Positions 9,698-20,565 of a DNA stretch of 64,000 nucleotides are shown in pieces (position 1 is the first letter of the stretch; the number at the start of each line of letters is the position of its first letter). Made by a program: the position numbers and the translations under genes. This DNA is from Candidatus Proximibacter danicus (GTDB taxonomy: Bacteria; Pseudomonadota; Gammaproteobacteria; Burkholderiales; Rhodocyclaceae): positions 1-64,000 of the forward strand of contig JADJUC010000028.1 in the NCBI GenBank assembly GCA_016710885.1, read 5' to 3'. Below the pieces are notes generated by a model. The model made no database searches, was not told where the DNA came from, and saw nothing but the letters and a program-made list of their open reading frames with translations.

Positions 9698-12600
9698 GTT
9701 GCCTTCGTTGTCCGTCGCGGCATACGTGAAGCTGGTGTTGCCGTTCCAGTTGGCGTTCGGCGTGGAACGACAGGCTGGCGGCGTTCCCCGTCGCGGAAAT
9801 CACCTGCCCCACCGTCACCGGGTTGCCGGCATACAGCAGCGTGCCGTTCGCAGGCAGGCTGCCAATCGTGAAGCTGGCGACCGTGCCGTCAACGTCTCCA
9901 CCACTCAGGGTGATGGCGATGGCGCCGCCGTCTGCCGTGCCGCTCACGCTCTGGTCGTTCGTCGTGGGCAGGGCAGTCCCCCGCCGTGACGCCAATCGAT
10001 ATCGTCGCCGGGCTGGCATCCACGTTGCCTTCGTTGTCCGTCGCGGCATACGTGAAGCTGGTGTTGCCGTTCCAGTTGGCGTTCGGCGTGAACGACAGGC
10101 TGGCGGCGTTCCCCGTCGCGGAAATCACCTGCCCCACCGTCACCGGGTTGCCGGCATACAGCAGCGTGCCGTTCGCAGGCAGGCTGCCAATCGTGAAGCT
10201 GGCGACCGTGCCGTCAACGTCTCCACCACTCAGGGTGATGGCGATGGCGCCGCCGTCTTCCGTGCCGCTCACGCTCTGGTCGTTCGTCGTGGGCAGGTCA
10301 ATCCCCGCCGTGACGCCAATCGATATCGTCGCCGGGCTGGCATCCACGTTGCCTTCGTTGTCCGTCGCGGCATACGTGAAGCTGGTGTTGCCGTTCCAGT
10401 TGGCGTTCGGCGTGAACGACAGGCTGGCGGCGTTCCCCGTCGCGGAAATCACCTGCCCCACCGTCACCGGGTTGCCGGCATACAGCAGCGTGCCGTTCGC
10501 AGGCAGGCTGCCAATCGTGAAGCTGGCGACCGTGCCGTCAACGTCTCCACCACTCAGGGTGATGGCGATGGCGCCGCCGTCTTCCGTGCCGCTCACGCTC
10601 TGGTCGTTCGTCGTGGGCAGGTCAATCCCCGCCGTGACGCCAATCGATATCGTCGCCGGGCTGGCATCCACGTTGCCTTCGTTGTCCGTCGCGGCATACG
10701 TGAAGCTGGTGTTGCCGTTCCAGTTGGCGTTCGGCGTGAACGACAGGCTGGCGGCGTTCCCCGTCGCGGAAATCACCTGCCCCACCGTCACCGGGTTGCC
10801 GGCATACAGCAGCGTGCCGTTCGCAGGCAGGCTGCCAATCGTGAAGCTGGCGACCGTGCCGTCAACGTCTCCACCACTCAGGGTGATGGCGATGGCGCCG
10901 CCGTCTTCCGTGCCGCTCACGCTCTGGTCGTTCGTCGTGGGCAGGTCAATCCCCGCCGTGACGCCAATCGATATCGTCGCCGGGCTGGCATCCACGTTGC
11001 CTTCGTTGTCCGTCGCGGCATACGTGAAGCTGGTGTTGCCGTTCCAGTTGGCGTTCGGCGTGAACGACAGGCTGGCGGCGTTCCCCGTCGCGGAAATCAC
11101 CTGCCCCACCGTCACCGGGTTGCCGGCATACAGCAGCGTGCCGTTCGCAGGCAGGCTGCCAATCGTGAAGCTGGCGACCGTGCCGTCAACGTCTCCACCA
11201 CTCAGGGTGATGGCGATGGCGCCGCCGTCTTCCGTGCCGCTCACGCTCTGGTCGTTCGTCGTGGGCAGGTCAATCCCCGCCGTGACGCCAATCGATATCG
11301 TCGCCGGGCTGGCATCCACGTTGCCTTCGTTGTCCGTCGCGGCATACGTGAAGCTGGTGTTGCCGTTCCAGTTGGCGTTCGGCGTGAACGACAGGCTGGC
11401 GGCGTTCCCCGTCGCGGAAATCACCTGCCCCACCGTCACCGGGTTGCCGGCATACAGCAGCGTGCCGTTCGCAGGCAGGCTGCCAATCGTGAAGCTGGCG
11501 ACCGTGCCGTCAACGTCTCCACCACTCAGGGTGATGGCGATGGCGCCGCCGTCTTCCGTGCCGCTCACGCTCTGGTCGTTCGTCGTGGGCAGGTCAATCC
11601 CCGCCGTGACGCCAATCGATATCGTCGCCGGGCTGGCATCCACGTTGCCTTCGTTGTCCGTCGCGGCATACGTGAAGCTGGTGTTGCCGTTCCAGTTGGC
11701 GTTCGGCGTGAACGACAGGCTGGCGGCGTTCCCCGTCGCGGAAATCACCTGCCCCACCGTCACCGGGTTGCCGGCATACAGCAGCGTGCCGTTCGCAGGC
11801 AGGCTGCCAATCGTGAAGCTGGCGACCGTGCCGTCAACGTCTCCACCACTCAGGGTGATGGCGATGGCGCCGCCGTCTTCCGTGCCGCTCACGCTCTGGT
11901 CGTTCGTCGTGGGCAGGTCAATCCCCGCCGTGACGCCAATCGATATCGTCGCCGGGCTGGCATCCACGTTGCCTTCGTTGTCCGTCGCGGCATACGTGAA
12001 GCTGGTGTTGCCGTTCCAGTTGGCGTTCGGCGTGAACGACAGGCTGGCGGCGTTCCCCGTCGCGGAAATCACCTGCCCCACCGTCACCGGGTTGCCGGCA
12101 TACAGCAGCGTGCCGTTCGCAGGCAGGCTGCCAATCGTGAAGCTGGCGACCGTGCCGTCAACGTCTCCACCACTCAGGGTGATGGCGATGGCGCCGCCGT
12201 CTTCCGTGCCGCTCACGCTCTGGTCGTTCGTCGTGGGCAGGTCAATCCCCGCCGTGACGCCAATCGATATCGTCGCCGGGCTGGCATCCACGTTGCCTTC
12301 GTTGTCCGTCGCGGCATACGTGAAGCTGGTGTTGCCGTTCCAGTTGGCGTTCGGCGTGAACGACAGGCTGGCGGCGTTCCCCGTCGCGGAAATCACCTGC
12401 CCCACCGTCACCGGGTTGCCGGCATACAGCAGCGTGCCGTTCGCAGGCAGGCTGCCAATCGTGAAGCTGGCGACCGTGCCGTCAACGTCTCCACCACTCA
12501 GGGTGATGGCGATGGCGCCGCCGTCTTCCGTGCCGCTCACGCTCTGGTCGTTCGTCGTGGGCAGGTCAATCCCCGCCGTGACGCCAATCGATATCGTCGC

Positions 12601-15600
12601 CGGGCTGGCATCCACGTTGCCTTCGTTGTCCGTCGCGGCATACGTGAAGCTGGTGTTGCCGTTCCAGTTGGCGTTCGGCGTGAACGACAGGCTGGCGGCG
12701 TTCCCCGTCGCGGAAATCACCTGCCCCACCGTCACCGGGTTGCCGGCATACAGCAGCGTGCCGTTCGCAGGCAGGCTGCCAATCGTGAAGCTGGCGACCG
12801 TGCCGTCAACGTCTCCACCACTCAGGGTGATGGCGATGGCGCCGCCGTCTTCCGTGCCGCTCACGCTCTGGTCGTTCGTCGTGGGCAGGTCAATCCCCCG
12901 CCGTGACGCCAATCGATATCGTCGCCGGGCTGGCATCCACGTTGCCTTCGTTGTCCGTCGCGGCATACGTGAAGCTGGTGTTGCCGTTCCAGTTGGCGTT
13001 CGGCGTGAACGACAGGCTGGCGGCGTTCCCCGTCGCGGAAATCACCTGCCCCACCGTCACCGGGTTGCCGGCATACAGCAGCGTGCCGTTCGCAGGCAGG
13101 CTGCCAATCGTGAAGCTGGCGACCGTGCCGTCAACGTCTCCACCACTCAGGGTGATGGCGATGGCGCCGCCGTCTTCCGTGCCGCTCACGCTCTGGTCGT
13201 TCGTCGTGGGCAGGTCAATCCCCGCCGTGACGCCAATCGATATCGTCGCCGGGCTGGCATCCACGTTGCCTTCGTTGTCCGTCGCGGCATACGTGAAGCT
13301 GGTGTTGCCGTTCCAGTTGGCGTTCGGCGTGAACGACAGGCTGGCGGCGTTCCCCGTCGCGGAAATCACCTGCCCCACCGTCACCGGGTTGCCGGCATAC
13401 AGCAGCGTGCCGTTCGCAGGCAGGCTGCCAATCGTGAAGCTGGCGACCGTGCCGTCAACGTCTCCACCACTCAGGGTGATGGCGATGGCGCCGCCGTCTT
13501 CCGTGCCGCTCACGCTCTGGTCGTTCGTCGTGGGCAGGTCAATCCCCGCCGTGACGCCAATCGATATCGTCGCCGGGCTGGCATCCACGTTGCCTTCGTT
13601 GTCCGTCGCGGCATACGTGAAGCTGGTGTTGCCGTTCCAGTTGGCGTTCGGCGTGAACGACAGGCTGGCGGCGTTCCCCGTCGCGGAAATCACCTGCCCC
13701 ACCGTCACCGGGTTGCCGGCATACAGCAGCGTGCCGTTCGCAGGCAGGCTGCCAATCGTGAAGCTGGCGACCGTGCCGTCAACGTCTCCACCACTCAGGG
13801 TGATGGCGATGGCGCCGCCGTCTTCCGTGCCGCTCACGCTCTGGTCGTTCGTCGTGGGCAGGTCAATCCCCGCCGTGACGCCAATCGATATCGTCGCCGG
13901 GCTGGCATCCACGTTGCCTTCGTTGTCCGTCGCGGCATACGTGAAGCTGGTGTTGCCGTTCCAGTTGGCGTTCGGCGTGAACGACAGGCTGGCGGCGTTC
14001 CCCGTCGCGGAAATCACCTGCCCCACCGTCACCGGGTTGCCGGCATACAGCAGCGTGCCGTTCGCAGGCAGGCTGCCAATCGTGAAGCTGGCGACCGTGC
14101 CGTCAACGTCTCCACCACTCAGGGTGATGGCGATGGCGCCGCCGTCTTCCGTGCCGCTCACGCTCTGGTCGTTCGTCGTGGGCAGGTCAATCCCCGCCGT
14201 GACGCCAATCGATATCGTCGCCGGGCTGGCATCCACGTTGCCTTCGTTGTCCGTCGCGGCATACGTGAAGCTGGTGTTGCCGTTCCAGTTGGCGTTCGGC
14301 GTGAACGACAGGCTGGCGGCGTTCCCCGTCGCGGAAATCACCTGCCCCACCGTCACCGGGTTGCCGGCATACAGCAGCGTGCCGTTCGCAGGCAGGCTGC
14401 CAATCGTGAAGCTGGCGACCGTGCCGTCAACGTCTCCACCACTCAGGGTGATGGCGATGGCGCCGCCGTCTTCCGTGCCGCTCACGCTCTGGTCGTTCGT
14501 CGTGGGCAGGTCAATCCCCGCCGTGACGCCAATCGATATCGTCGCCGGGCTGGCATCCACGTTGCCTTCGTTGTCCGTCGCGGCATACGTGAAGCTGGTG
14601 TTGCCGTTCCAGTTGGCGTTCGGCGTGAACGACAGGCTGGCGGCGTTCCCCGTCGCGGAAATCACCTGCCCCACCGTCACCGGGTTGCCGGCATACAGCA
14701 GCGTGCCGTTCGCAGGCAGGCTGCCAATCGTGAAGCTGGCGACCGTGCCGTCAACGTCTCCACCACTCAGGGTGATGGCGATGGCGCCGCCGTCTTCCGT
14801 GCCGCTCACGCTCTGGTCGTTCGTCGTGGGCAGGTCAATCCCCGCCGTGACGCCAATCGATATCGTCGCCGGGCTGGCATCCACGTTGCCTTCGTTGTCC
14901 GTCGCGGCATACGTGAAGCTGGTGTTGCCGTTCCAGTTGGCGTTCGGCGTGAACGACAGGCTGGCGGCGTTCCCCGTCGCGGAAATCACCTGCCCCACCG
15001 TCACCGGGTTGCCGGCATACAGCAGCGTGCCGTTCGCAGGCAGGCTGCCAATCGTGAAGCTGGCGACCGTGCCGTCAACGTCTCCACCACTCAGGGTGAT
15101 GGCGATGGCGCCGCCGTCTTCCGTGCCGCTCACGCTCTGGTCGTTCGTCGTGGGCAGGTCAATCCCCCGCCGTGACGCCAATCGATATCGTCGCCGGGCT
15201 GGCATCCACGTTGCCTTCGTTGTCCGTCGCGGCATACGTGAAGCTGGTGTTGCCGTTCCAGTTGGCGTTCGGCGTGAACGACAGGCTGGCGGCGTTCCCC
15301 GTCGCGGAAATCACCTGCCCCACCGTCACCGGGTTGCCGGCATACAGCAGCGTGCCGTTCGCAGGCAGGCTGCCAATCGTGAAGCTGGCGACCGTGCCGT
15401 CAACGTCTCCACCACTCAGGGTGATGGCGATGGCGCCGCCGTCTTCCGTGCCGCTCACGCTCTGGTCGTTCGTCGTGGGCAGGTCAATCCCCGCCGTGAC
15501 GCCAATCGATATCGTCGCCGGGCTGGCATCCACGTTGCCTTCGTTGTCCGTCGCGGCATACGTGAAGCTGGTGTTGCCGTTCCAGTTGGCGTTCGGCGTG

Positions 15601-18600
15601 AACGACAGGCTGGCGGCGTTCCCCGTCGCGGAAATCACCTGCCCCACCGTCACCGGGTTGCCGGCATACAGCAGCGTGCCGTTCGCAGGCAGGCTGCCAA
15701 TCGTGAAGCTGGCGACCGTGCCGTCAACGTCTCCACCACTCAGGGTGATGGCGATGGCGCCGCCGTCTTCCGTGCCGCTCACGCTCTGGTCGTTCGTCGT
15801 GGGCAGGTCAATCCCCGCCGTGACGCCAATCGATATCGTCGCCGGGCTGGCATCCACGTTGCCTTCGTTGTCCGTCGCGGCATACGTGAAGCTGGTGTTG
15901 CCGTTCCAGTTGGCGTTCGGCGTGAACGACAGGCTGGCGGCGTTCCCCGTCGCGGAAATCACCTGCCCCACCGTCACCGGGTTGCCGGCATACAGCAGCG
16001 TGCCGTTCGCAGGCAGGCTGCCAATCGTGAAGCTGGCGACCGTGCCGTCAACGTCTCCACCACTCAGGGTGATGGCGATGGCGCCGCCGTCTTCCGTGCC
16101 GCTCACGCTCTGGTCGTTCGTCGTGGGCAGGTCAATCCCCGCCGTGACGCCAATCGATATCGTCGCCGGGCTGGCATCCACGTTGCCTTCGTTGTCCGTC
16201 GCGGCATACGTGAAGCTGGTGTTGCCGTTCCAGTTGGCGTTCGGCGTGAACGACAGGCTGGCGGCGTTCCCCGTCGCGGAAATCACCTGCCCCACCGTCA
16301 CCGGGTTGCCGGCATACAGCAGCGTGCCGTTCGCAGGCAGGCTGCCAATCGTGAAGCTGGCGACCGTGCCGTCAACGTCTCCACCACTCAGGGTGATGGC
16401 GATGGCGCCGCCGTCTTCCGTGCCGCTCACGCTCTGGTCGTTCGTCGTGGGCAGGTCAATCCCCGCCGTGACGCCAATCGATATCGTCGCCGGGCTGGCA
16501 TCCACGTTGCCTTCGTTGTCCGTCGCGGCATACGTGAAGCTGGTGTTGCCGTTCCAGTTGGCGTTCGGCGTGAACGACAGGCTGGCGGCGTTCCCCGTCG
16601 CGGAAATCACCTGCCCCACCGTCACCGGGTTGCCGGCATACAGCAGCGTGCCGTTCGCAGGCAGGCTGCCAATCGTGAAGCTGGCGACCGTGCCGTCAAC
16701 GTCTCCACCACTCAGGGTGATGGCGATGGCGCCGCCGTCTTCCGTGCCGCTCACGCTCTGGTCGTTCGTCGTGGGCAGGTCAATCCCCGCCGTGACGCCA
16801 ATCGATATCGTCGCCGGGCTGGCATCCACGTTGCCTTCGTTGTCCGTCGCGGCATACGTGAAGCTGGTGTTGCCGTTCCAGTTGGCGTTCGGCGTGAACG
16901 ACAGGCTGGCGGCGTTCCCCGTCGCGGAAATCACCTGCCCCACCGTCACCGGGTTGCCGGCATACAGCAGCGTGCCGTTCGCAGGCAGGCTGCCAATCGT
17001 GAAGCTGGCGACCGTGCCGTCAACGTCTCCACCACTCAGGGTGATGGCGATGGCGCCGCCGTCTTCCGTGCCGCTCACGCTCTGGTCGTTCGTCGTGGGC
17101 AGGTCAATCCCCGCCGTGACGCCAATCGATATCGTCGCCGGGCTGGCATCCACGTTGCCTTCGTTGTCCGTCGCGGCATACGTGAAGCTGGTGTTGCCGT
17201 TCCAGTTGGCGTTCGGCGTGAACGACAGGCTGGCGGCGTTCCCCGTCGCGGAAATCACCTGCCCCACCGTCACCGGGTTGCCGGCATACAGCAGCGTGCC
17301 GTTCGCAGGCAGGCTGCCAATCGTGAAGCTGGCGACCGTGCCGTCAACGTCTCCACCACTCAGGGTGATGGCGATGGCGCCGCCGTCTTCCGTGCCGCTC
17401 ACGCTCTGGTCGTTCGTCGTGGGCAGGTCAATCCCCGCCGTGACGCCAATCGATATCGTCGCCGGGCTGGCATCCACGTTGCCTTCGTTGTCCGTCGCGG
17501 CATACGTGAAGGCCCCACCGTCACCGGGTTGCCGGCATACAGCAGCGTGCCGTTCGCAGGCAGGCTGCCAATCGTGAAGCTGGCGACCGTGCCGTCAACG
17601 TCTCCACCACTCAGCGTGATGGCGATGGCGCCGCCGTCTTCCGTGCCGCTCACGCTCTGGTCGTTCGTCGTGGGCAGGTCAATCCCCGCCGTGACGCCAA
17701 TCGATATCGTCGCCGGGCTGGCATCCACGTTGCCTTCGTTGTCCGTCGCGGCATACGTGAAGCTGGTGTTGCCGTTCCAGTTGGCGTTCGGCGTGAACGA
17801 CAGGCTGGCGGCGTTCCCCGTCGCGGAAATCACCTGCCCCACCGTCACCGGGTTGCCGGCATACAGCAGCGTGCCGTTCGCAGGCAGGCTGCCAATCGTG
17901 AAGCTGGCGACCGTGCCGTCAACGTCTCCACCACTCAGGGTGATGGCGATGGCGCCGCCGTCTTCCGTGCCGCTCACGCTCTGGTCGTTCGTCGTGGGCA
18001 GGTCAATCCCCGCCGTGACGCCAATCGATATCGTCGCCGGGCTGGCATCCACGTTGCCTTCGTTGTCCGTCGCGGCATACGTGAAGCTGGTGTTGCCGTT
18101 CCAGTTGGCGTTCGGCGTGAACGACAGGCTGGCGGCGTTCCCCGTCGCGGAAATCACCTGCCCCACCGTCACCGGGTTGCCGGCATACAGCAGCGTGCCG
18201 TTCGCAGGCAGGCTGCCAATCGTGAAGCTGGCGACCGTGCCGTCAACGTCTCCACCACTCAGGGTGATGGCGATGGCGCCGCCGTCTTCCGTGCCGCTCA
18301 CGCTCTGGTCGTTCGTCGTGGGCAGGTCAATCCCCGCCGTGACGCCAATCGATATCGTCGCCGGGCTGGCATCCACGTTGCCTTCGTTGTCCGTCGCGGC
18401 ATACGTGAAGCTGGTGTTGCCGTTCCAGTTGGCGTTCGGCGTGAACGACAGGCTGGCGGCGTTCCCCGTCGCGGAAATCACCTGCCCCACCGTCACCGGG
18501 TTGCCGGCATACAGCAGCGTGCCGTTCGCAGGCAGGCTGCCAATCGTGAAGCTGGCGACCGTGCCGTCAACGTCTCCACCACTCAGGGTGATGGCGATGG

Positions 18601-18983
18601 CGCCGCCGTCTTCCGTGCCGCTCACGCTCTGGTCGTTCGTCGTGGGCAGGTCAATCCCCGCCGTGACGCCAATCGATATCGTCGCCGGGCTGGCATCCAC
18701 GTTGCCTTCGTTGTCCGTCGCGGCATACGTGAAGCTGGTGTTGCCGTTCCAGTTGGCGTTCGGCGTGAACGACAGGCTGGCGGCGTTCCCCGTCGCGGAA
18801 ATCACCTGCCCCACCGTCACCGGGTTGCCGGCATACAGCAGCGTGCCGTTCGCAGGCAGGCTGCCAATCGTGAAGCTGGCGACCGTGCCGTCAACGTCTC
18901 CACCACTCAGGGTGATGGCGATGGCGCCGCCGTCTTCCGTGCCGCTCACGCTCTGGTCGTTCGTCGTGGGCAGGTCAGCCACC
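8361..18983 (-). repeat. Tandem array: 33 copies of a 324-bp (108-residue) lapA unit
   Basis: On the plus strand, units begin with the same GCCGTGACGCCAATCGATAT at 8361, 8685, 9009, 9333, 9657, 9983, 10307 and so on to 18660, with a period of 324 bp. I count 33 starts. Copies look identical at synonymous as well as coding positions, apart from a few marked ones: unit 9657 (extra G, two or three substitutions at its end), one extra C at the 9983, 12900 and 15169 boundaries, and a 73-bp deletion in the unit starting 17437, followed by a CAGCGTG/CAGGGTG change. Each unit encodes a cadherin-like domain with the core SVSGTEDGG, GDVDGTVASF, LPANGTLLY, NANWNGNTSFTY and TDNEGNVDAS. Copy number may be misassembled. 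Confidence 0.97.
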
Positions 18984-19831
18984 GAGCTGACCGTGACCAC
19001 TTCGTTGGCCGGGGCCGAGACGTTGCCCTCGTTGTCCGTCACGGTGAACGGTATCGTCACCGTGCCGTTGAAGTTCAGCGTCGGCTTGAACACCAGCGTC
19101 GCCGCTTGCGCCGCCGTGATCGCCGTGCCAGCCACCACCGCCGTGACGCCGTCCGCAAGGTAGAGAACCCCTTGCGCCGCCGCCGGCAGACTGGTCACCG
19201 TGACGCTGACTACCGTGCCGTCCGGATCGGTACCACTGAGGCCGACCGCAATGTCCGTGTCTTCGTTGCCGCTCGAGGTCGAGGCCGTCGCCGTCGGCGA
19301 GATACTTCCCGTGCCAGTGCCGCCTGCGCCGCCTTGACTCGCGCCGCCCACACCTCCGTCACTTCGGGGCAATTCATCACTATTGGCACGATCAGTGCTG
19401 CCAAACTGAAAATTCAGCGGACTCACCGCCTCCGAAATCCGCACCAACCTCACAAACGACGACCCGCCGTCCGCACCGCCAGCCTCGCCTGCTGCCGTTT
19501 CTTCCAGAAGCTCGTCGAGGGAGGCGCCTTCCTTGATCGCCTTGATCACTTTGTCGGTATCGGTGACTCCGGCAAGCGCCGCATCGCGCGCATCCGGTTT
19601 TACCTCGGCGGCCACTTCGGCATCAACGGTCAGTTGCTCGCCGCTTCTGACCAGACGCGTGGTGCCATCCGCTAATGCCAGCTCAACCCGCCCGCCTTCT
19701 CCCGGCGTCACCACATCACCTTCGCGAACCGGGTCGCCTACTTTGAGTCGGCGAACCTTGCCTTCCGGACTGCGGGCAAATACTTCACCTTGAACAGCGG
19801 CAACGCGGGCAATAACGAGGGCTTCGGCCAT
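17399..19831 (-). CDS. lapA: N-terminal reading frame of LapA: retention module, LapG site, first repeats
   Basis: This is the continuous N-terminal frame as the sequence stands (810 codons). True coding is lost at the 73-bp deletion near 17511, and the last residues are out of frame. Residues 1-75 (MAEALVIARVAAVQGEVFAR onward) match the LapA retention module, which lodges in the outer-membrane channel. DTDKVIKAIKEGASLDELLE leads into T112-A-A-G115; in Pseudomonas fluorescens LapG cuts between the two alanines. SxGNEDTDIAVGLSGTDPDG starts the first cadherin-like domain, which differs from the repeated unit. Four full repeat units follow, then the damaged one. Confidence 0.8.
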   Translation of the reverse strand: MAEALVIARVAAVQGEVFARSPEGKVRRLKVGDPVREGDVVTPGEGGRVELALADGTTRLVRSGEQLTVDAEVAAEVKPDARDAALAGVTDTDKVIKAIKEGASLDELLEETAAGEAGGADGGSSFVRLVRISEAVSPLNFQFGSTDRANSDELPRSDGGVGGASQGGAGGTGTGSISPTATASTSSGNEDTDIAVGLSGTDPDGTVVSVTVTSLPAAAQGVLYLADGVTAVVAGTAITAAQAATLVFKPTLNFNGTVTIPFTVTDNEGNVSAPANEVVTVSSVADLPTTNDQSVSGTEDGGAIAITLSGGDVDGTVASFTIGSLPANGTLLYAGNPVTVGQVISATGNAASLSFTPNANWNGNTSFTYAATDNEGNVDASPATISIGVTAGIDLPTTNDQSVSGTEDGGAIAITLSGGDVDGTVASFTIGSLPANGTLLYAGNPVTVGQVISATGNAASLSFTPNANWNGNTSFTYAATDNEGNVDASPATISIGVTAGIDLPTTNDQSVSGTEDGGAIAITLSGGDVDGTVASFTIGSLPANGTLLYAGNPVTVGQVISATGNAASLSFTPNANWNGNTSFTYAATDNEGNVDASPATISIGVTAGIDLPTTNDQSVSGTEDGGAIAITLSGGDVDGTVASFTIGSLPANGTLLYAGNPVTVGQVISATGNAASLSFTPNANWNGNTSFTYAATDNEGNVDASPATISIGVTAGIDLPTTNDQSVSGTEDGGAIAITLSGGDVDGTVASFTIGSLPANGTLLYAGNPVTVGPSRMPRRTTKATWMPARRRYRLASRRGLTCPRRTTRA

Positions 19832-19895
19832 GACGGGTACTCCGGTGGGAATTCTGAATAAGCTCAGAGTACCGGGCGGCCAGGCGGCCGCCTAC

Positions 19896-19909
19896 TGTAC
19901 TGAAGTACA
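19896..19909. promoter_or_regulatory. Candidate operator: 14-bp near-palindrome upstream of lapA
   Basis: TGTACT-GA-AGTACA (19896-19909) lies 65-78 bp upstream of the lapA start, in the 113-bp gap after the LuxR-type gene. Its 6-bp arms are perfect and the 2-base centre is asymmetric. The position fits a regulator site for lapA. No clear -35/-10 is seen, and nothing in the sequence ties a given protein to it. Confidence 0.3.
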
Positions 19910-19944
19910 ACCCGGATTCAAGACAGGGGTGATGGCGACGGGGA

Positions 19945-20562
19945 TTAGCGGCCGACTTCGATGCCGTTGACGATCAGCGAGAGCTGGAGCCGATCGCGGA
20001 CACCCAGCTTTTCGAGAATGGCGCCGACGTGGGCCTTGATGGTGCGCTCGGTAATATCGAGCTGACGGGCGATTTCCTTGTTGCTGGCCCCTTGCGCGAC
20101 GGCAATGGCCACTTCGCGCTCGCGCTCGGTCAAACTGACCGACCAGGCTCCTCCCTCAGCCACTGGCGGCGGTGCGAGGCGCGCCGTTCCTGCCAGCAAG
20201 CGTTGCAGCAAACGCTGCCCGACCCAGAGGCCGCCGTTTTCAACCACGGTTGCCACTTGCAACAGGACTTCCGAGGCCGCATGCGCGTTGCAGTAGCCGG
20301 ACGCGCCCGCACCCAGTGCAGCAAGCGCATCCTCCTCGCCGGGCTCGTCGGCCAGGATGATCAGCGGGCGAGAACCAATACGGCGGCGGATAGGGGCCAC
20401 CAGACGCGCAGCAGCTTTTCCAGGCGGCACCAGCAACCAGACCAGACCGGTTTCGCGTTCATCCAGCTTGTCGGCAGGCCGCGCCCCTCTGGCGGAAGGA
20501 AAAGCTTCTCGCCAAAGATCGCGCAAACCGCCATCGCCCGTGATGAATAATTGTTCTCCCAT
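19945..20562 (-). CDS. LuxR-family regulator with pseudo-receiver domain, inside the lap operon
   Basis: This 205-residue protein has a C-terminal LuxR/NarL helix-turn-helix (about residues 145-200: LTEREREVAIAVAQGASNKE, TERTIKAHVGAILEKLGV). Its N-terminal domain has the size and pattern of a receiver, but the expected phospho-acceptor Asp is missing (LVWLLVPPG in that strand) and the conserved Lys near the end is replaced (SGYCNA). It is therefore unlikely to be switched by ordinary phosphotransfer. The gene starts 3 bp after the lapC stop and lies 113 bp before lapA, so it is probably co-transcribed with lapBC and may regulate lapA. The start ATG at 20562 is supported by this spacing. Confidence 0.85.
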   Translation of the reverse strand: MGEQLFITGDGGLRDLWREAFPSARGARPADKLDERETGLVWLLVPPGKAAARLVAPIRRRIGSRPLIILADEPGEEDALAALGAGASGYCNAHAASEVLLQVATVVENGGLWVGQRLLQRLLAGTARLAPPPVAEGGAWSVSLTEREREVAIAVAQGASNKEIARQLDITERTIKAHVGAILEKLGVRDRLQLSLIVNGIEVGR

Positions 20563-20565
20563 CCG

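Larger units (their letters stand above)
4772..19831 (-). pseudogene. lapA: Giant LapA-type RTX adhesin, five frame breaks that cancel overall
   Basis: This cell-surface adhesin is exported by the neighbouring LapB/LapC/TolC system. From the start at 19831 (GGAG 9 bases upstream): a retention module (residues 1-110); T112-A-A-G115, the LapG cleavage motif; a Gly/Ser linker; a tandem-95/cadherin-like domain; 33 near-identical 108-residue cadherin-like units; a further cadherin-like domain; a lectin-like segment; a VCBS-like domain; a PA14-like domain; two blocks of RTX nonapeptides (GGxGxDxL); and a C-terminal secretion region. The frame breaks at about 17511 (73-bp deletion), 15164-15168, 12895-12899, 9978-9982 (each C4 to C5) and 9764 (extra G). 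Together these change length by a multiple of three, so start and stop stay in phase: 15,060 bp is 5,020 codons. If the breaks are errors, the protein has about 5,040 residues. Confidence 0.85.

Noticed and set aside
9764..15168. Programmed ribosomal frameshifting in lapA
   Set aside because: The C5 runs occur in only three of 33 otherwise identical units, and there is no slippery heptamer with a downstream structure unique to these sites. Sequence error is simpler.
8361..18983. CRISPR array
   Set aside because: The repeats are contiguous 324-bp coding units without spacers, in frame with a protein domain; no cas genes are present.
8364..19163. Very long plus-strand open frames (541, 1729, 2086 and 801 codons) opposite the lapA repeats
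   Set aside because: The 324-bp unit is a multiple of three and happens to lack stops in two antisense frames, so 33 copies give giant frames. They change frame at exactly the same indels as lapA, have no RBS-linked start and resemble no protein.
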